This document shows positions 52,368-61,103 of a DNA stretch of 64,000 nt, in pieces (position 1 is the first letter of the stretch; each line of letters starts with the position of its first letter). The notes under the pieces were generated by a model. That model saw only the letters and a list, made by a program, of their open reading frames with translations, was not told where the DNA came from and did not search any database. The translations under genes and the position numbers were made by a program. This stretch comes from Ensifer sp. USDA 6670 (GTDB taxonomy: Bacteria > Pseudomonadota > Alphaproteobacteria > Rhizobiales > Rhizobiaceae): the NCBI GenBank assembly GCA_000421085.1, contig ATWE01000001.1, forward strand, positions 372,001 to 436,000. The letters run 5' to 3'.

Positions 52368-53084
52368 ATGAGCAGAGGCGATTTCCGGGAAGGGCTGCGC
52401 GGCGGTTTTCCGATCATGCTGGCGGCGTCGCCCTTCGGAGCGCTTTTCGGCGCGCTTGCGGTGGATAACGGTTTTTCCATTGCCGATGCGGTATTCATGA
52501 GCGCCACCGTCTATGCGGGCGCAAGCCAGATGGTCGGCATCGAGCTATTCGGAAGCAACGTGCAGCCTTGGCTCGTGGTGCTCTCGGTCTTTGCGGTCAA
52601 CTTCCGCCACGTGCTCTATTCCGCTTCTCTCGCCAAGCACATCCGCCATTTCAGCTTCGCCCAAAAGCTGATCGCCTTTTTTCTGCTCGTGGATCCGCAA
52701 TATGCGGAGACCGAACAGCGCGGAGAGCGCGGATTGCCGGTCACCTTCGCCTGGTATGCGGGCTTCGGCGTCGTGATCTATGTCCCCTGGCTTATCAATA
52801 CGCTGATCGGTGCGATCTTCGGGCAGTTGATCGGCGATCCCAAGGCGATCGGTCTCGACGTGCTTCTCCCGATCTACTTTCTCGGGCTCGTAATGAGCTT
52901 CCGCACACGCGATCGTTTTCTGCCGATCGTAGCCGTGAGCGCCGTTGCGTCAGTGGCGGCGATGCATTTCGTCGGCTCCCCTTGGCATGTCAGCATCGGC
53001 GCGCTTGCCGGCATCGTGCTTGCGGCCTGTATGCCGCCGAAGCGACCGGCGATCGAAGCCCACGCCGTGGAAAAGGAGGCCTGA
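52368..53084 (+). CDS. AzlC-family amino-acid exporter subunit
   Basis: The 238-residue membrane protein has the AzlC opening GFPIMLAASPFGALFGALAV and the central VYAGASQMVGIELF, NFRHVLYSASLA and DPQYAE blocks. AzlC/AzlD (YgaZH-like) pairs export branched-chain amino acids or methionine. The start at 52368 follows GCGGGAG; the frame is open 60 codons further without similarity. The azlD-type gene begins 3 bp after the stop. Confidence 0.9.
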   Translation: MSRGDFREGLRGGFPIMLAASPFGALFGALAVDNGFSIADAVFMSATVYAGASQMVGIELFGSNVQPWLVVLSVFAVNFRHVLYSASLAKHIRHFSFAQKLIAFFLLVDPQYAETEQRGERGLPVTFAWYAGFGVVIYVPWLINTLIGAIFGQLIGDPKAIGLDVLLPIYFLGLVMSFRTRDRFLPIVAVSAVASVAAMHFVGSPWHVSIGALAGIVLAACMPPKRPAIEAHAVEKEA

Positions 53085-53087
53085 CCC

Positions 53088-53396
53088 TTGGACGCGCAAC
53101 ACCTCGATCTGCTCTATCTCATCGTTGCGGCGGCGGTCGCCACTTATGTGACGCGCTTCGGGGGCTATGTGCTCATCACGCAGCTGAAGTACATTCCCCC
53201 GCGGATCGAATCTGCGTTGAACGCGGTCCCGGCGGCTGTACTGACAACGCTGGTGGCGCCCGCCTTCGTCTATGGTGGCATGGACGTCGCCGCAGCGATG
53301 CTCGTCGCCTTCGTCATCGGGCTGCGCTTTTCGACGCTTCGGATGCTGCTCGTCGGCTGGACCGCGGTCATGGCGATCCGGCACCTGATCATGTAA
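53088..53396 (+). CDS. AzlD-family partner subunit (TTG start)
   Basis: The 102-residue protein with about three or four membrane helices fits AzlD (ATYVTRFGGYVLITQLKYIPP, ALNAVPAAVLTTLVAPA, GLRFSTLRMLLVGWTAVMAIR). The start is TTG at 53088, with AAGGAGG ideally spaced inside the end of the AzlC gene. The gene pair should be co-translated. Confidence 0.88.
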   Translation: MDAQHLDLLYLIVAAAVATYVTRFGGYVLITQLKYIPPRIESALNAVPAAVLTTLVAPAFVYGGMDVAAAMLVAFVIGLRFSTLRMLLVGWTAVMAIRHLIM

Positions 53397-53512
53397 GTTC
53401 CCGCGCGCCTGGGCACGGGTCCGGCCGCTCGGATTGGCGCCAGGCCGGTTCTGGACTATCATCCTCTCGTTGCCGGGGAGGCAGCGGCCCCCCGACCCAC
53501 GGAGGAGCGACC

Positions 53513-53752
53513 ATGATTACCAGAATTTCCGTTGCGCTGTTTCTGGCGCTTGCGCCTGTTCCCGCTTTTGCGAACCAGTGCCCCGCCATGATGCAGGCGA
53601 TCGATGCGGCCATGCCTAACGCATCATTGTCCGATGCCGATATGGCCAAGGTCAAACAGTTGCGCCAGCAGGGCGAAGACTTGCACAAGGCTGGCGACCA
53701 TGCGGGCTCGGAAGCAGCGCTCGGCCAAGCCAAGACGATGCTTGGGATCTGA
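53513..53752 (+). CDS. Small secreted protein of unknown function
   Basis: The 79-residue protein has a clear signal peptide (MITRISVALFLALAPVPAFA) and a mature part of about 59 residues. The mature part begins NQCPAMMQAID and is helical and Lys/Gln/Ala rich (MAKVKQLRQQGEDLHKAGDH). GGAGGAG precedes the ATG. No family is recognised. It follows the AzlCD pair by 116 bp on the same strand. Confidence 0.75.
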   Translation: MITRISVALFLALAPVPAFANQCPAMMQAIDAAMPNASLSDADMAKVKQLRQQGEDLHKAGDHAGSEAALGQAKTMLGI

Positions 53753-53885
53753 CCGGGAGGGGCCTGCGCCCCATTCAGGCGATTGGCGAATTAAGGCTGC
53801 GATTCAGTAAAATTCGCGGGTTACGCGAGAGCGTCGCCGCAAATATAACCATGCTGTTGGTTGAGAAATCGACCCTCCCAACGGA

Positions 53886-53925
53886 GGCCCGGCGGTACCC
53901 CAGCCCCAGCCCACACCGCCGGGCC
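53886..53925. terminator. GC-rich hairpin between convergent genes
   Basis: GGCCCGGCGGT (53886-53896) pairs with ACCGCCGGGCC (53915-53925). It sits just past the stop of the minus-strand aminopeptidase and after the small secreted protein. There is no T-run. Confidence 0.45.
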
Positions 53926-53937
53926 GCCCGTACCGGT

Positions 53938-55773
53938 CTACCGGTCGATCGCTTCCGTAGCACTGGTCAGCCAGTCTCTCGTCTCCGTGTCCGACAGCAG
54001 CGGCATCAGCTTTTCCCGCGTTTCCGCATGGTAAGCGTTCAGCCAGTCAAGCTCGTCGTCGGTCAGCAGGGCGGGAAGGACGAGCCGGCGATCGATCGGG
54101 CAGAAGGTCAGCGTGTCGAAGCCAAGCATCGGCTGGTCCCCGCCCTCGATCTCCTCCGGCTCGCGCACGACGACGAGATTCTCGATGCGGATGCCGAAGG
54201 CGCCGGGGCGATAGTAACCGGGTTCGTTGGAAAGGATCATGCCGGGTAGCAATTCCTGCGTGGCAAGCCGGGCAATGCGCTGCGGTCCTTCGTGGACCGA
54301 GAGATAGGAGCCGACACCATGGCCGGTCCCGTGCGCATAATCGGCGCCCGCCCTCCACAGCGCAATCCGGGCGAGCGGATCGAGGTCGACGCCGCGTGAC
54401 CCCTTCGGGAAACGCGCCGAGCTGATTGCGATCATGCCCTTGAGCACGAGCGTGAAGAATCGCTTCTGTTCTTCCGGCACCGCGCCGATCGCGACCGTGC
54501 GGGTGATGTCGGTCGTACCGTTGATGTATTGCGCGCCGGAGTCGATCAGGAACATGGTGCCGGCCTCGATCCGCCGGTCGGTTTCGTTCGTGACCCGGTA
54601 ATGCATGATTGCGGCATGCGAACCGGCGCCGGCGATCGTGTCGAAAGAAACGTCTTTCATTGGGTTCTGCATGCGCTCGCCGACGGCCGCGCGCGTTGCC
54701 TCCAATTGCCTGGTTGCGCCGATCTCGGTGACGCTGCCGGGCTCCCTCCCGTCCAGCCAGGCGAGGAACTCGACCATCGCCGCACCATCCTGCAGGTGTG
54801 CCCGGGTCGATCCGGCGATCTCGGCTGCATTCTTGCAGGCGCGTGGCAGGCGGGCGGGGTCGACCGCCTCGACCACCGAACCCTCCTTCCTGCGAATCAG
54901 CTCGCCGATCGCAAAGGGGGCGAGATCCGGATCGATCATGATGGCTGCGCGGGTTGAGGCGAGGGCGGCGAGCCGATCGTCGAAGGCCGCGGGCGCCCTT
55001 ATATCGGCGAGCTGGGTCAGGTAGGCTTCCTGCTCGATGCCGGTCTTGCGTTTGTCGAGGAAAAGCTCGGCGCTGCCGTCCGCATGGATGATGGCGCGTG
55101 CCAGCGGGTGCGGCGTGTGCGGCACGTCACTGCCACGGATGTTGAAGGTCCAGGCGACGGAGGAGGGATCCGTGAGAACGACGGCCGCGGCCTTCGCCTT
55201 TGCCACGGCCGCCGCGATTTCCGCGATCTTGTCTTTTGCCAATTGCCCCGCATGCTCGACCGGCTGGATCGTTACCGCGCCGAGCGGCGCTGCGGGACGG
55301 TCGGTCCAGAGCCGGTCGAGCGGATTGTGGTCGAGAAGGACGACACTGCCGCCGGTCGCGGCAAGCGCCTTTTCGAGCCGGCGGACTTCCGCCGCGGTGT
55401 GCAGCCAAGGATCGATGCCGAGGCGGAAGCCCTTGGGTCCATGGCGCTCCAGCCAGACATGCGGCGGTTCGCCGATGAGATCGCCGCCGGTGAAGACGCT
55501 GCCGTCCACCTGCTCCTTGAGCTGGGTTACATAACGGCCGTCGACGAAGACGATCGCTTCGCGCTGCGTCACGAGCGCGACACCGGCCGAACCGGTAAAG
55601 CCCGTCAGCCACGACAGCCTCTCGGAACTGCGGGGCACATATTCCCCTTGAAATTCGTCGGCGCGCGGCACGAGGAAGCCATCGACGCCCAAGGTTGCAA
55701 GGGCGGCACGCAGGGCAGTGGTTCTCTCCTTGCCGAACTGGGGCGTGGAGGTGACTTCGAAGGATTGGAACAT
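53938..55773 (-). CDS. Xaa-Pro aminopeptidase, M24B family
   Basis: The product is 611 residues with two creatinase-like N-terminal domains and a C-terminal pita-bread domain. Metal ligands are visible in LIDSGAQ, GTTDITRTV, GTGHGVGSYLSVHEGP and the later NEPGYY and GIRIENL blocks. It removes the N-terminal residue before proline. The long form (about 600 residues) matches the eukaryote-like X-prolyl aminopeptidase P group common in rhizobia. The start at 55773 has GGGAAAG upstream; the frame is open 64 codons more. Confidence 0.93.
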   Translation of the reverse strand: MFQSFEVTSTPQFGKERTTALRAALATLGVDGFLVPRADEFQGEYVPRSSERLSWLTGFTGSAGVALVTQREAIVFVDGRYVTQLKEQVDGSVFTGGDLIGEPPHVWLERHGPKGFRLGIDPWLHTAAEVRRLEKALAATGGSVVLLDHNPLDRLWTDRPAAPLGAVTIQPVEHAGQLAKDKIAEIAAAVAKAKAAAVVLTDPSSVAWTFNIRGSDVPHTPHPLARAIIHADGSAELFLDKRKTGIEQEAYLTQLADIRAPAAFDDRLAALASTRAAIMIDPDLAPFAIGELIRRKEGSVVEAVDPARLPRACKNAAEIAGSTRAHLQDGAAMVEFLAWLDGREPGSVTEIGATRQLEATRAAVGERMQNPMKDVSFDTIAGAGSHAAIMHYRVTNETDRRIEAGTMFLIDSGAQYINGTTDITRTVAIGAVPEEQKRFFTLVLKGMIAISSARFPKGSRGVDLDPLARIALWRAGADYAHGTGHGVGSYLSVHEGPQRIARLATQELLPGMILSNEPGYYRPGAFGIRIENLVVVREPEEIEGGDQPMLGFDTLTFCPIDRRLVLPALLTDDELDWLNAYHAETREKLMPLLSDTETRDWLTSATEAIDR

Positions 55774-56045
55774 GGACTTTCCCGGTAAGCTTGGCGGAGA
55801 CCGCAGGTGAGATGAGCATGTTAATGCATCTCTTCCAAAAGTGTGCACCGGTTTTGGGATAGCAACCTGCATAAAACAACAACTTAAATCCGCTCCCGGG
55901 TGGGGAGGCCAGATTCGCCCCTGAACGGCGGGTACCTCGGGTGGCGCAGGCCGGCATTTGCCCATTTGTCATACATATGCACGCGGCGCATGGCACCCAT
56001 GCCGGAATGTATCTTTCTCTATCGGAATTATGGTTTATAAGCCCG

Positions 56046-56245
56046 CTCAACGAACACGGACGAACGTCCGCGGTTCAAAAGACTGCAGTTCCGAGAATAG
56101 TTGGTCATCTGTTCTCCTCCTCCCTCAGGGTGGCCAGCTTCGGAACGGTAGAGCCCGCTTGAGCGCTCCTCCTCCTCAAGCTCGCGGGTATGGTCGGCCA
56201 AAAGCCGGTCAGCAGGCGATGCTTCGGCATCGCCTTTGTTTCGAA
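56046..56245 (+). ncRNA. Candidate small RNA with anti-Shine-Dalgarno loops
   Basis: A protein-free spacer carries a row of hairpins. Hairpin 1: GTTCCGAG (56088-56095) pairs with TTCGGAAC (56139-56146) and TGGTCA (56102-56107) with TGGCCA (56131-56136), leaving a 23-nt loop with exact CCTCCTCCC (56116-56124). Hairpin 2: GCTTGAG (56157-56163) pairs with CTCAAGC (56175-56181), exposing CTCCTCCTC. It ends with GGCGATGC-TTCG-GCATCGCC (56215-56234) and TTTGTTT. A TTTATAAG box at 56034-56041 could be the -10. Exposed CCUCCUCCC loops are known in alphaproteobacterial trans-acting sRNAs (alpha-r14/NfeR1 and CcsR types). The 5' end is a guess. Confidence 0.55.
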
Positions 56246-56288
56246 AAGGCCGCCCGTCATGATGGATCGGGCGGCCTTTTCGTTTTCT
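56244..56288. terminator. Second strong terminator hairpin after the candidate sRNA
   Basis: AAAAGGCCGCCCG (56244-56256) pairs perfectly with CGGGCGGCCTTTT (56268-56280), followed by CGTTTT. The A/T flanks allow function in both directions. With no protein gene immediately upstream, its presence supports a transcript ending here. Confidence 0.8.
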
Positions 56289-56508
56289 GGGCTCCCGTTT
56301 CGGTCGATACTCCTTCTATCGTCATCCCTGCGCTTGGCGCAGGAGCGAGCATCTTCGGCCCCGCTAAACAAATGAAATAGAGCCTGCCTGTGGAAACAGG
56401 CAGTGTCCACGGGAAAACAAATGAAGAACGATTTGCTTCGTGATATGCCTGCCCACGGTCGACTTGCGAGAATATCTCTCAAACGGAGCATGCAGAGGTA
56501 GGGCAGCG

Positions 56509-56766
56509 ATGCTGAAAACCGATACCCGCCAAGCGAATTGGCGCCGTGCCAATCCAGGAAAATATGATGCCCATCTCGCTGTCCAGCGAGCAGTGAAGGC
56601 AGGGGAGCTGGAAAAGCAAACGTGCGAGGTCTGCGGGATCGAAGCGGTCGATGCCCATCACGACCAATACGACCAGCCTTTAAAGGTGCGGTGGTTATGC
56701 CGCCGACATCACACGCGGCTTCATCACTACGGCGAAGACATGTTTCCGATCAGGGATGCACTTTAA
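56509..56766 (+). CDS. Small Cys/His protein of unknown function (HNH-like)
   Basis: The 85-residue basic protein has a CxxC pair (QTCEVCGIE), HH (DAHHDQY), PLKVRWLC and RRHHTRLH in order, a spacing that resembles a zinc-binding HNH or zinc-ribbon unit. Nothing else of a nuclease is seen, so function is open. The ATG at 56509 follows AGGTAGGG. The gene stands alone between the sRNA candidate and prmA. The frame is open back to 56440. Confidence 0.7.
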   Translation: MLKTDTRQANWRRANPGKYDAHLAVQRAVKAGELEKQTCEVCGIEAVDAHHDQYDQPLKVRWLCRRHHTRLHHYGEDMFPIRDAL

Positions 56767-56840
56767 AGATCCCGGAGCTTAATTACGGCAGCATGGGGCG
56801 TGCGGACGCCGTGACCGGACGCGTCTGCGATAAGCGTGAC

Positions 56841-57716
56841 TTACCTGGTCAGATGAATGGTTACCCAGCCATTGCGCCAGAGGGTGCGCGCATGCTTGAG
56901 GTTCTGGCCGTTATAGGCTGCGAGCACCTTCCAGCGCTGTTCGGCGAGAATACCGGAAAGGATGACCGAACCGCCCGGAGCGAGGTTGGACACAAGTTGC
57001 GGCGCCATCTTCATCAGCGGCCGCGCCAAAATGTTGGCGATGATGAGGTCGAAGGGGCCGTTGGCGCTGAAGGTTGTCGAGTGGAAGCCTGGCGCGGTGG
57101 CGAAGGTCAAGCCGTCGACGACGCCGTTGCGCCGGGCGTTGTCGGCGGCGACCCGGGTTGCGATCGGATCGATGTCGGTTGCGAGCACCGGAACGTGCAG
57201 GAGCTTCCAGGCGGCGATCGCCAGCACGCCGCTTCCCGTCCCGAGGTCGAGCGCGCTGCGGACCGGCCGGGAGCGGGCGACGGAGGCAAGCATTTCGAGG
57301 CAGCCGGCTGTCGTGCCGTGATGACCGGTGCCGAAGGCCTGGCCGGCATCGATCTCGATGGCAATCTCACCCGGCCTCACCTTGTCGCGATCGTGCGAGC
57401 CGTGGATGACGAAGCGGCCCGCGCGCACGGGGGCGAGGCCCTCCAGCGACTTGGCGATCCAGTCGACATCCGGCAGCACTTCGCGCTCGATCGAAAGATG
57501 CGAAAATTCGGCTTCAAGCGCCTGAGCGAGGCGTGATCTCACACTCTCCTCTTCATCCGTCATCATGTAGACGGAGGCTTCCCAGACATCCCGTTTCTCG
57601 TCGATCTCCATGGTCGCGATCGCGTAATCGTCGTCTTCGAAGATTGCGCTCATGACGTCGAGGACGGCTGCCGCCTGCTTCTCGGTAGTGGTGACGAAAA
57701 GTCGTATCTCGCTCAC
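56841..57716 (-). CDS. prmA: Ribosomal protein L11 methyltransferase (GTG start)
   Basis: PrmA (291 residues) trimethylates several amino groups of ribosomal protein L11. The N-terminal substrate-binding domain starts SEIRLFVTTTEKQ. The SAM domain shows GQAFGTGHHGTTAGCL, ALDLGTGSGVLAIA, ATDIDPIA and LIIANILARPL. The GTG at 57716 is chosen because AAGGAAAG is ideally spaced and it gives the family N-terminus. An upstream ATG at 57755 would add 13 residues. Confidence 0.95.
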   Translation of the reverse strand: MSEIRLFVTTTEKQAAAVLDVMSAIFEDDDYAIATMEIDEKRDVWEASVYMMTDEEESVRSRLAQALEAEFSHLSIEREVLPDVDWIAKSLEGLAPVRAGRFVIHGSHDRDKVRPGEIAIEIDAGQAFGTGHHGTTAGCLEMLASVARSRPVRSALDLGTGSGVLAIAAWKLLHVPVLATDIDPIATRVAADNARRNGVVDGLTFATAPGFHSTTFSANGPFDLIIANILARPLMKMAPQLVSNLAPGGSVILSGILAEQRWKVLAAYNGQNLKHARTLWRNGWVTIHLTR

Positions 57717-57740
57717 GGTGCTTTCCTTCGGCATGCAGCC

Positions 57741-57796
57741 ATTCAAAAGGGCCACAGTGGCTTCGGCGCGTCCGATCGGATGCGCGGCGCTGTGGG
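57741..57796 (+). repeat. Second-module repeat copy between the SCO gene and prmA
   Basis: TTCAAAAGGGCCACAGTGGC, then GGCGCGTCCGATCGGATGCG and CGGCGCTGTGG. The GCGTCCGATCGGA stem matches the copy at 43156-43254. It lies between the SCO gene and prmA, both on the minus strand. Confidence 0.65.
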
Positions 57797-57877
57797 CGGT
57801 TCGCCGCTATCATGAATGAGGCGCAAAGGCAAAGCGCAGGGTTTGCCTGCGCCCGCAGGATACAGGGGCAAACGTCG

Positions 57878-58477
57878 TTAGCCGCGCGTGAGGTTTTCCA
57901 GCTTCTTGACGGCCGTTTCGGGATTTTCGCCATAGGCGATCGTTCCGCTGAACTGGCCATCGGCGTCGAGCAGGAAGACAGAGGCGGTATGATCCATCGT
58001 GTAGTCGCCGTCCGGCTTTGTCTCGTCGGTGGGGACTTTCTTGTAGTAGACGCGGTAACCCTTGACCATTTCCAGCACTTTGTCGGGCGGACCGGAGATG
58101 CCGGTGATGCGCTTGGACACGTTTGAAACATACTGGCCGAGCACTTCGGGTGTATCGCGCTCGGGATCGACGGTGATGAAATAGGCCTGCAGCTTGTTGC
58201 CCTCGGGATCGACCTTATCGAGCCAGCCGTTCAGTTCGAACAGCGTGGTCGGGCAAACTTCCGGGCAATGGGTGAAGCCGAAAAAGAGCGCCGTCGGCTT
58301 GCCGGTGAACGCCTTCTCGGTGATGGTCTCGCCATTCTGGGCGACAAGGGTAAAGGGTACGCCGAAGGGGCCGGATGCGGCCTGCTGCTTCGACTGCGTC
58401 ATGTCGAAGGTCAGCCAGCCGAGGACGGCCACCATGACCAGAATGGCTACCCAGAGAGCGATGCGTATGGATTTCAT
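57878..58477 (-). CDS. SCO1/SenC-family copper chaperone
   Basis: The product is 199 residues with an N-terminal membrane anchor (about residues 5-24) and a periplasmic thioredoxin-like domain. Copper ligands are in FTHCPEVCPTT (Cys71, Cys75) and a later conserved His (YTMDHTASVF). SCO proteins deliver copper to the CuA centre of cytochrome oxidase or act as thiol reductases. The start at 58477 (or the ATG three bases before) places the anchor at the N-terminus. Confidence 0.92.
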   Translation of the reverse strand: MKSIRIALWVAILVMVAVLGWLTFDMTQSKQQAASGPFGVPFTLVAQNGETITEKAFTGKPTALFFGFTHCPEVCPTTLFELNGWLDKVDPEGNKLQAYFITVDPERDTPEVLGQYVSNVSKRITGISGPPDKVLEMVKGYRVYYKKVPTDETKPDGDYTMDHTASVFLLDADGQFSGTIAYGENPETAVKKLENLTRG

Positions 58478-58622
58478 CATTGCCACCAGTCTGTTGCTGC
58501 CCCGACGCATCTGAACAGACGCGCGGCGCCGTCGGGCCGTCAGGAGTGTAGAGCGTTGATACCGCTTTGGACACACGGGTGCAAAGGGGACAATTGCCGC
58601 AGGTGTGCTCGAGGGATGTGTC

Positions 58623-58781
58623 TCAGATGCACCAGGCGAGACCGGCTTGCGCCAGCGACAGGAAAATGTCGGCGCCGTTCGCGATCCAGCCTCTGAAGGC
58701 GAGCAGGAAGACGAGCGCGAGCACGCCGGTGGCGAGGGCGAAGATCAGGGGAGAGAGCGACTTCCTGGCGTCTGTGCGCAT
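58623..58781 (-). CDS. Small membrane protein of unknown function
   Basis: The 52-residue protein has one or two hydrophobic helices (SLSPLIFALATGVLALVFLL and ADIFLSLAQAGLAWCI). No clear ribosome site precedes the ATG at 58781, which lowers confidence. It precedes the SCO gene on the same strand with a 145-bp gap. No family is recognised. Confidence 0.5.
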   Translation of the reverse strand: MRTDARKSLSPLIFALATGVLALVFLLAFRGWIANGADIFLSLAQAGLAWCI

Positions 58782-59031
58782 GAAGCGATCATAGCACCGT
58801 GAGACGGAAGGAAAAGGGCAGCAGCGGTCGAAACGCGTAATCTTCCGCAAAGTCGCGATTGGTGTTTTAGCGATTGTTTAAGGTCTGTTTGCCACTGTCT
58901 GCCCACGCGGAGAAGTGCACCACTTCGATATGACATGAGGTCATCCGGTTTGATCGAGCCCGGTTTTCCGCATCGGTCGCAACGGAAGACCCCGCCTGCC
59001 GCGGCGGGTCCAGCTATGGACTGCCATATCG

Positions 59032-61101
59032 ATGAACACCGTTCCATCCGCCAAGAGAAAGCTTTCCGTCAGCCAACGCCTCGCGACGCTCGCGGGCGCA
59101 GCTTTTCTCGGTTTCGGGTCCGTTCTCGCCGTCGGCCTTTATGAGCAACGCAGCTCGGAAGAGGCACTCGACAGGGCCGTTGTCGCTCAGCGCGGCATGG
59201 GAACGCTCGGGGAAATGCGCCTTGCCCGCCTGGAGCTCGTGCTTGCGGCAATGGACACCATCGTCGACCGCGGCGAACGTCGGATACAGCCGGAACGTGC
59301 CGCCCAGATCAGATCCTCTCTGGAGGTCATCGAGGGCAAGCAAGCCGATCTCGAGGCGCTCGCGCGTCTTATCGGAAAGCCGGAAGTTCTTGCCGGTTTC
59401 GAATTGGACATGGCCCAACTGCGCAAGGCCGTCGAGCAGGATCTGAAAGCTCTCGTGGAGGCCGGAGCGCCAGGCGAGGAATTCGCCCGCATCGACGATG
59501 TCATCGACGCCGCAGGCGAGCGCGTGGGCGCATCACTTGCGCAATTGGCCGATGCCGCAGCCAGCCTGGCGGCGGCGCGCATCGCAGATGTCCGCACCAG
59601 TGGCGAGCATGCGCTCATGCTCCAGGCAACCGCCTGTTTGCTGGCAATGGCGGCCCTGATCGGCCTGATCTGGTTCCATGGGAACGTCTTGCGCCGGGGC
59701 ATCCTCGTTCTGCGCGACAGCATGCAGCGGATACATTCGGCCGATCTCACGGCTGACGTGGCGGGGCTCGACCGCGGCGACGAAATCGGCGAGATGGCAC
59801 GTTCTGTGGAGCTTTTCCGGGCCTCGGCAATCGAGAAACGTGCGCTCGAGGAAGGGGCGAGGGCGAGCAGGCAGGAAATCGAGGCGGAACGCGAGCGTCA
59901 CGAGACGGAGCGCGAGCATGCGATCGGACTGATCAAAACCGCAGTCGAAGCCCTCGGCGGAGCGCTCAATCAGCTTGCAGACGGCAATCTGGCGGTTGCG
60001 ATCCGCGAGCCTTTCGATAGCGGGCTCGATGCGTTGCGCCGCGACTTCAACGAAACGGTGGAACGGCTGAGCCACGTCCTTTCGAGTGTCAAGGAGAATA
60101 CCGCCTCGATCGAATCGAACGGGCGGCAGATGCGCAGCGCTGCCGACGATCTGGCTCGGCGGACGGAAAAGCAGGCCGCGTCGCTGGAGCAGACCTCGGC
60201 CGCGCTCGAGGAAATCACCGTCACCGTGAAGACAGCGACCGAGCGCGCCGAAGAGGCGAGCCATATGGTCGACGAGGCGCGCATCAATGCGGAAGAGTCC
60301 GGGCGCATCGTCGGCGAGGCGATCGCCGCCATGGCCCGCATCGAGGGCGCTTCCAGCGAGATCGGCAAGATCATCGACGTGATCGACGAGATCGCGTTCC
60401 AGACCAATCTGCTGGCGCTCAATGCCGGGGTCGAGGCCGCGCGGGCGGGGGAGGCCGGCAAGGGCTTTGCCGTCGTTGCCCAGGAGGTGAGGGAGCTCGC
60501 CCAGCGTGCTGCCGGTGCCGCGAAGGATATCAAGACTCTGGTGGGCCGCTCGGGCAATGAGGTCAAGACCGGCGTCAGGCTGGTTCAGGAGACCGGCGAC
60601 GCGCTCGGCCGCATCGGTGCCAAGGTGGCCTGCATCAACGAACATATGAGCTCGATCGTGATGGCGGCGCGCGAGCAATCGACGGGCCTCCACGAAATCA
60701 ATACCGCCGTCGCTCAACTCGATCAGATGACGCAGCAGAATGCCGCCATGGTCGAGCAGACCAATGCGGCGAGCCATACGCTTGCGCAGGATGCCGAAAA
60801 GCTCGGCGAGATCGTCGGTCAATTCCGCCACGGGCAGGCCCGCGAGACGACGATCCGCACGGCGGCGATCCAGCCGCCGGGCAGGGCAGGCTCGGCGACG
60901 GCAAGCGCTCCGGCGCGGGCGGCAACAGCGACTGCTGCCGCGCCCGTCTCGCTTCGCAAGCCCGCGGCCGCACAATCATCCACGCGTCCAGCTCCATCTC
61001 CGGCAAAGGCGTTGATGGGAAAGCTGGCTGGCGCATTCGGCAACAGGCCGGGATCAACGCCGACGGTAACGGCATCCGGTGAAAATTGGGAAGAGTTTTG
61101 A
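59032..61101 (+). CDS. Methyl-accepting chemotaxis protein
   Basis: The 689-residue transmembrane chemoreceptor has a first helix at about residues 20-40, a helical periplasmic sensor (about 41-183) and a second helix (about 186-208). A HAMP domain, a second HAMP-like part (QLADGNLAVAIREPFD) and the signalling hairpin follow. The tip is EIAFQTNLLALNAGVEAARA (near residue 455). The last five residues are NWEEF, the type of pentapeptide that tethers CheR and CheB. cheW follows after 2 bp. In S. meliloti a chromosomal mcp-cheW pair is known (possibly mcpW-cheW2; not verified). Confidence 0.94.
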   Translation: MNTVPSAKRKLSVSQRLATLAGAAFLGFGSVLAVGLYEQRSSEEALDRAVVAQRGMGTLGEMRLARLELVLAAMDTIVDRGERRIQPERAAQIRSSLEVIEGKQADLEALARLIGKPEVLAGFELDMAQLRKAVEQDLKALVEAGAPGEEFARIDDVIDAAGERVGASLAQLADAAASLAAARIADVRTSGEHALMLQATACLLAMAALIGLIWFHGNVLRRGILVLRDSMQRIHSADLTADVAGLDRGDEIGEMARSVELFRASAIEKRALEEGARASRQEIEAERERHETEREHAIGLIKTAVEALGGALNQLADGNLAVAIREPFDSGLDALRRDFNETVERLSHVLSSVKENTASIESNGRQMRSAADDLARRTEKQAASLEQTSAALEEITVTVKTATERAEEASHMVDEARINAEESGRIVGEAIAAMARIEGASSEIGKIIDVIDEIAFQTNLLALNAGVEAARAGEAGKGFAVVAQEVRELAQRAAGAAKDIKTLVGRSGNEVKTGVRLVQETGDALGRIGAKVACINEHMSSIVMAAREQSTGLHEINTAVAQLDQMTQQNAAMVEQTNAASHTLAQDAEKLGEIVGQFRHGQARETTIRTAAIQPPGRAGSATASAPARAATATAAAPVSLRKPAAAQSSTRPAPSPAKALMGKLAGAFGNRPGSTPTVTASGENWEEF

Positions 61102-61103
61102 TC

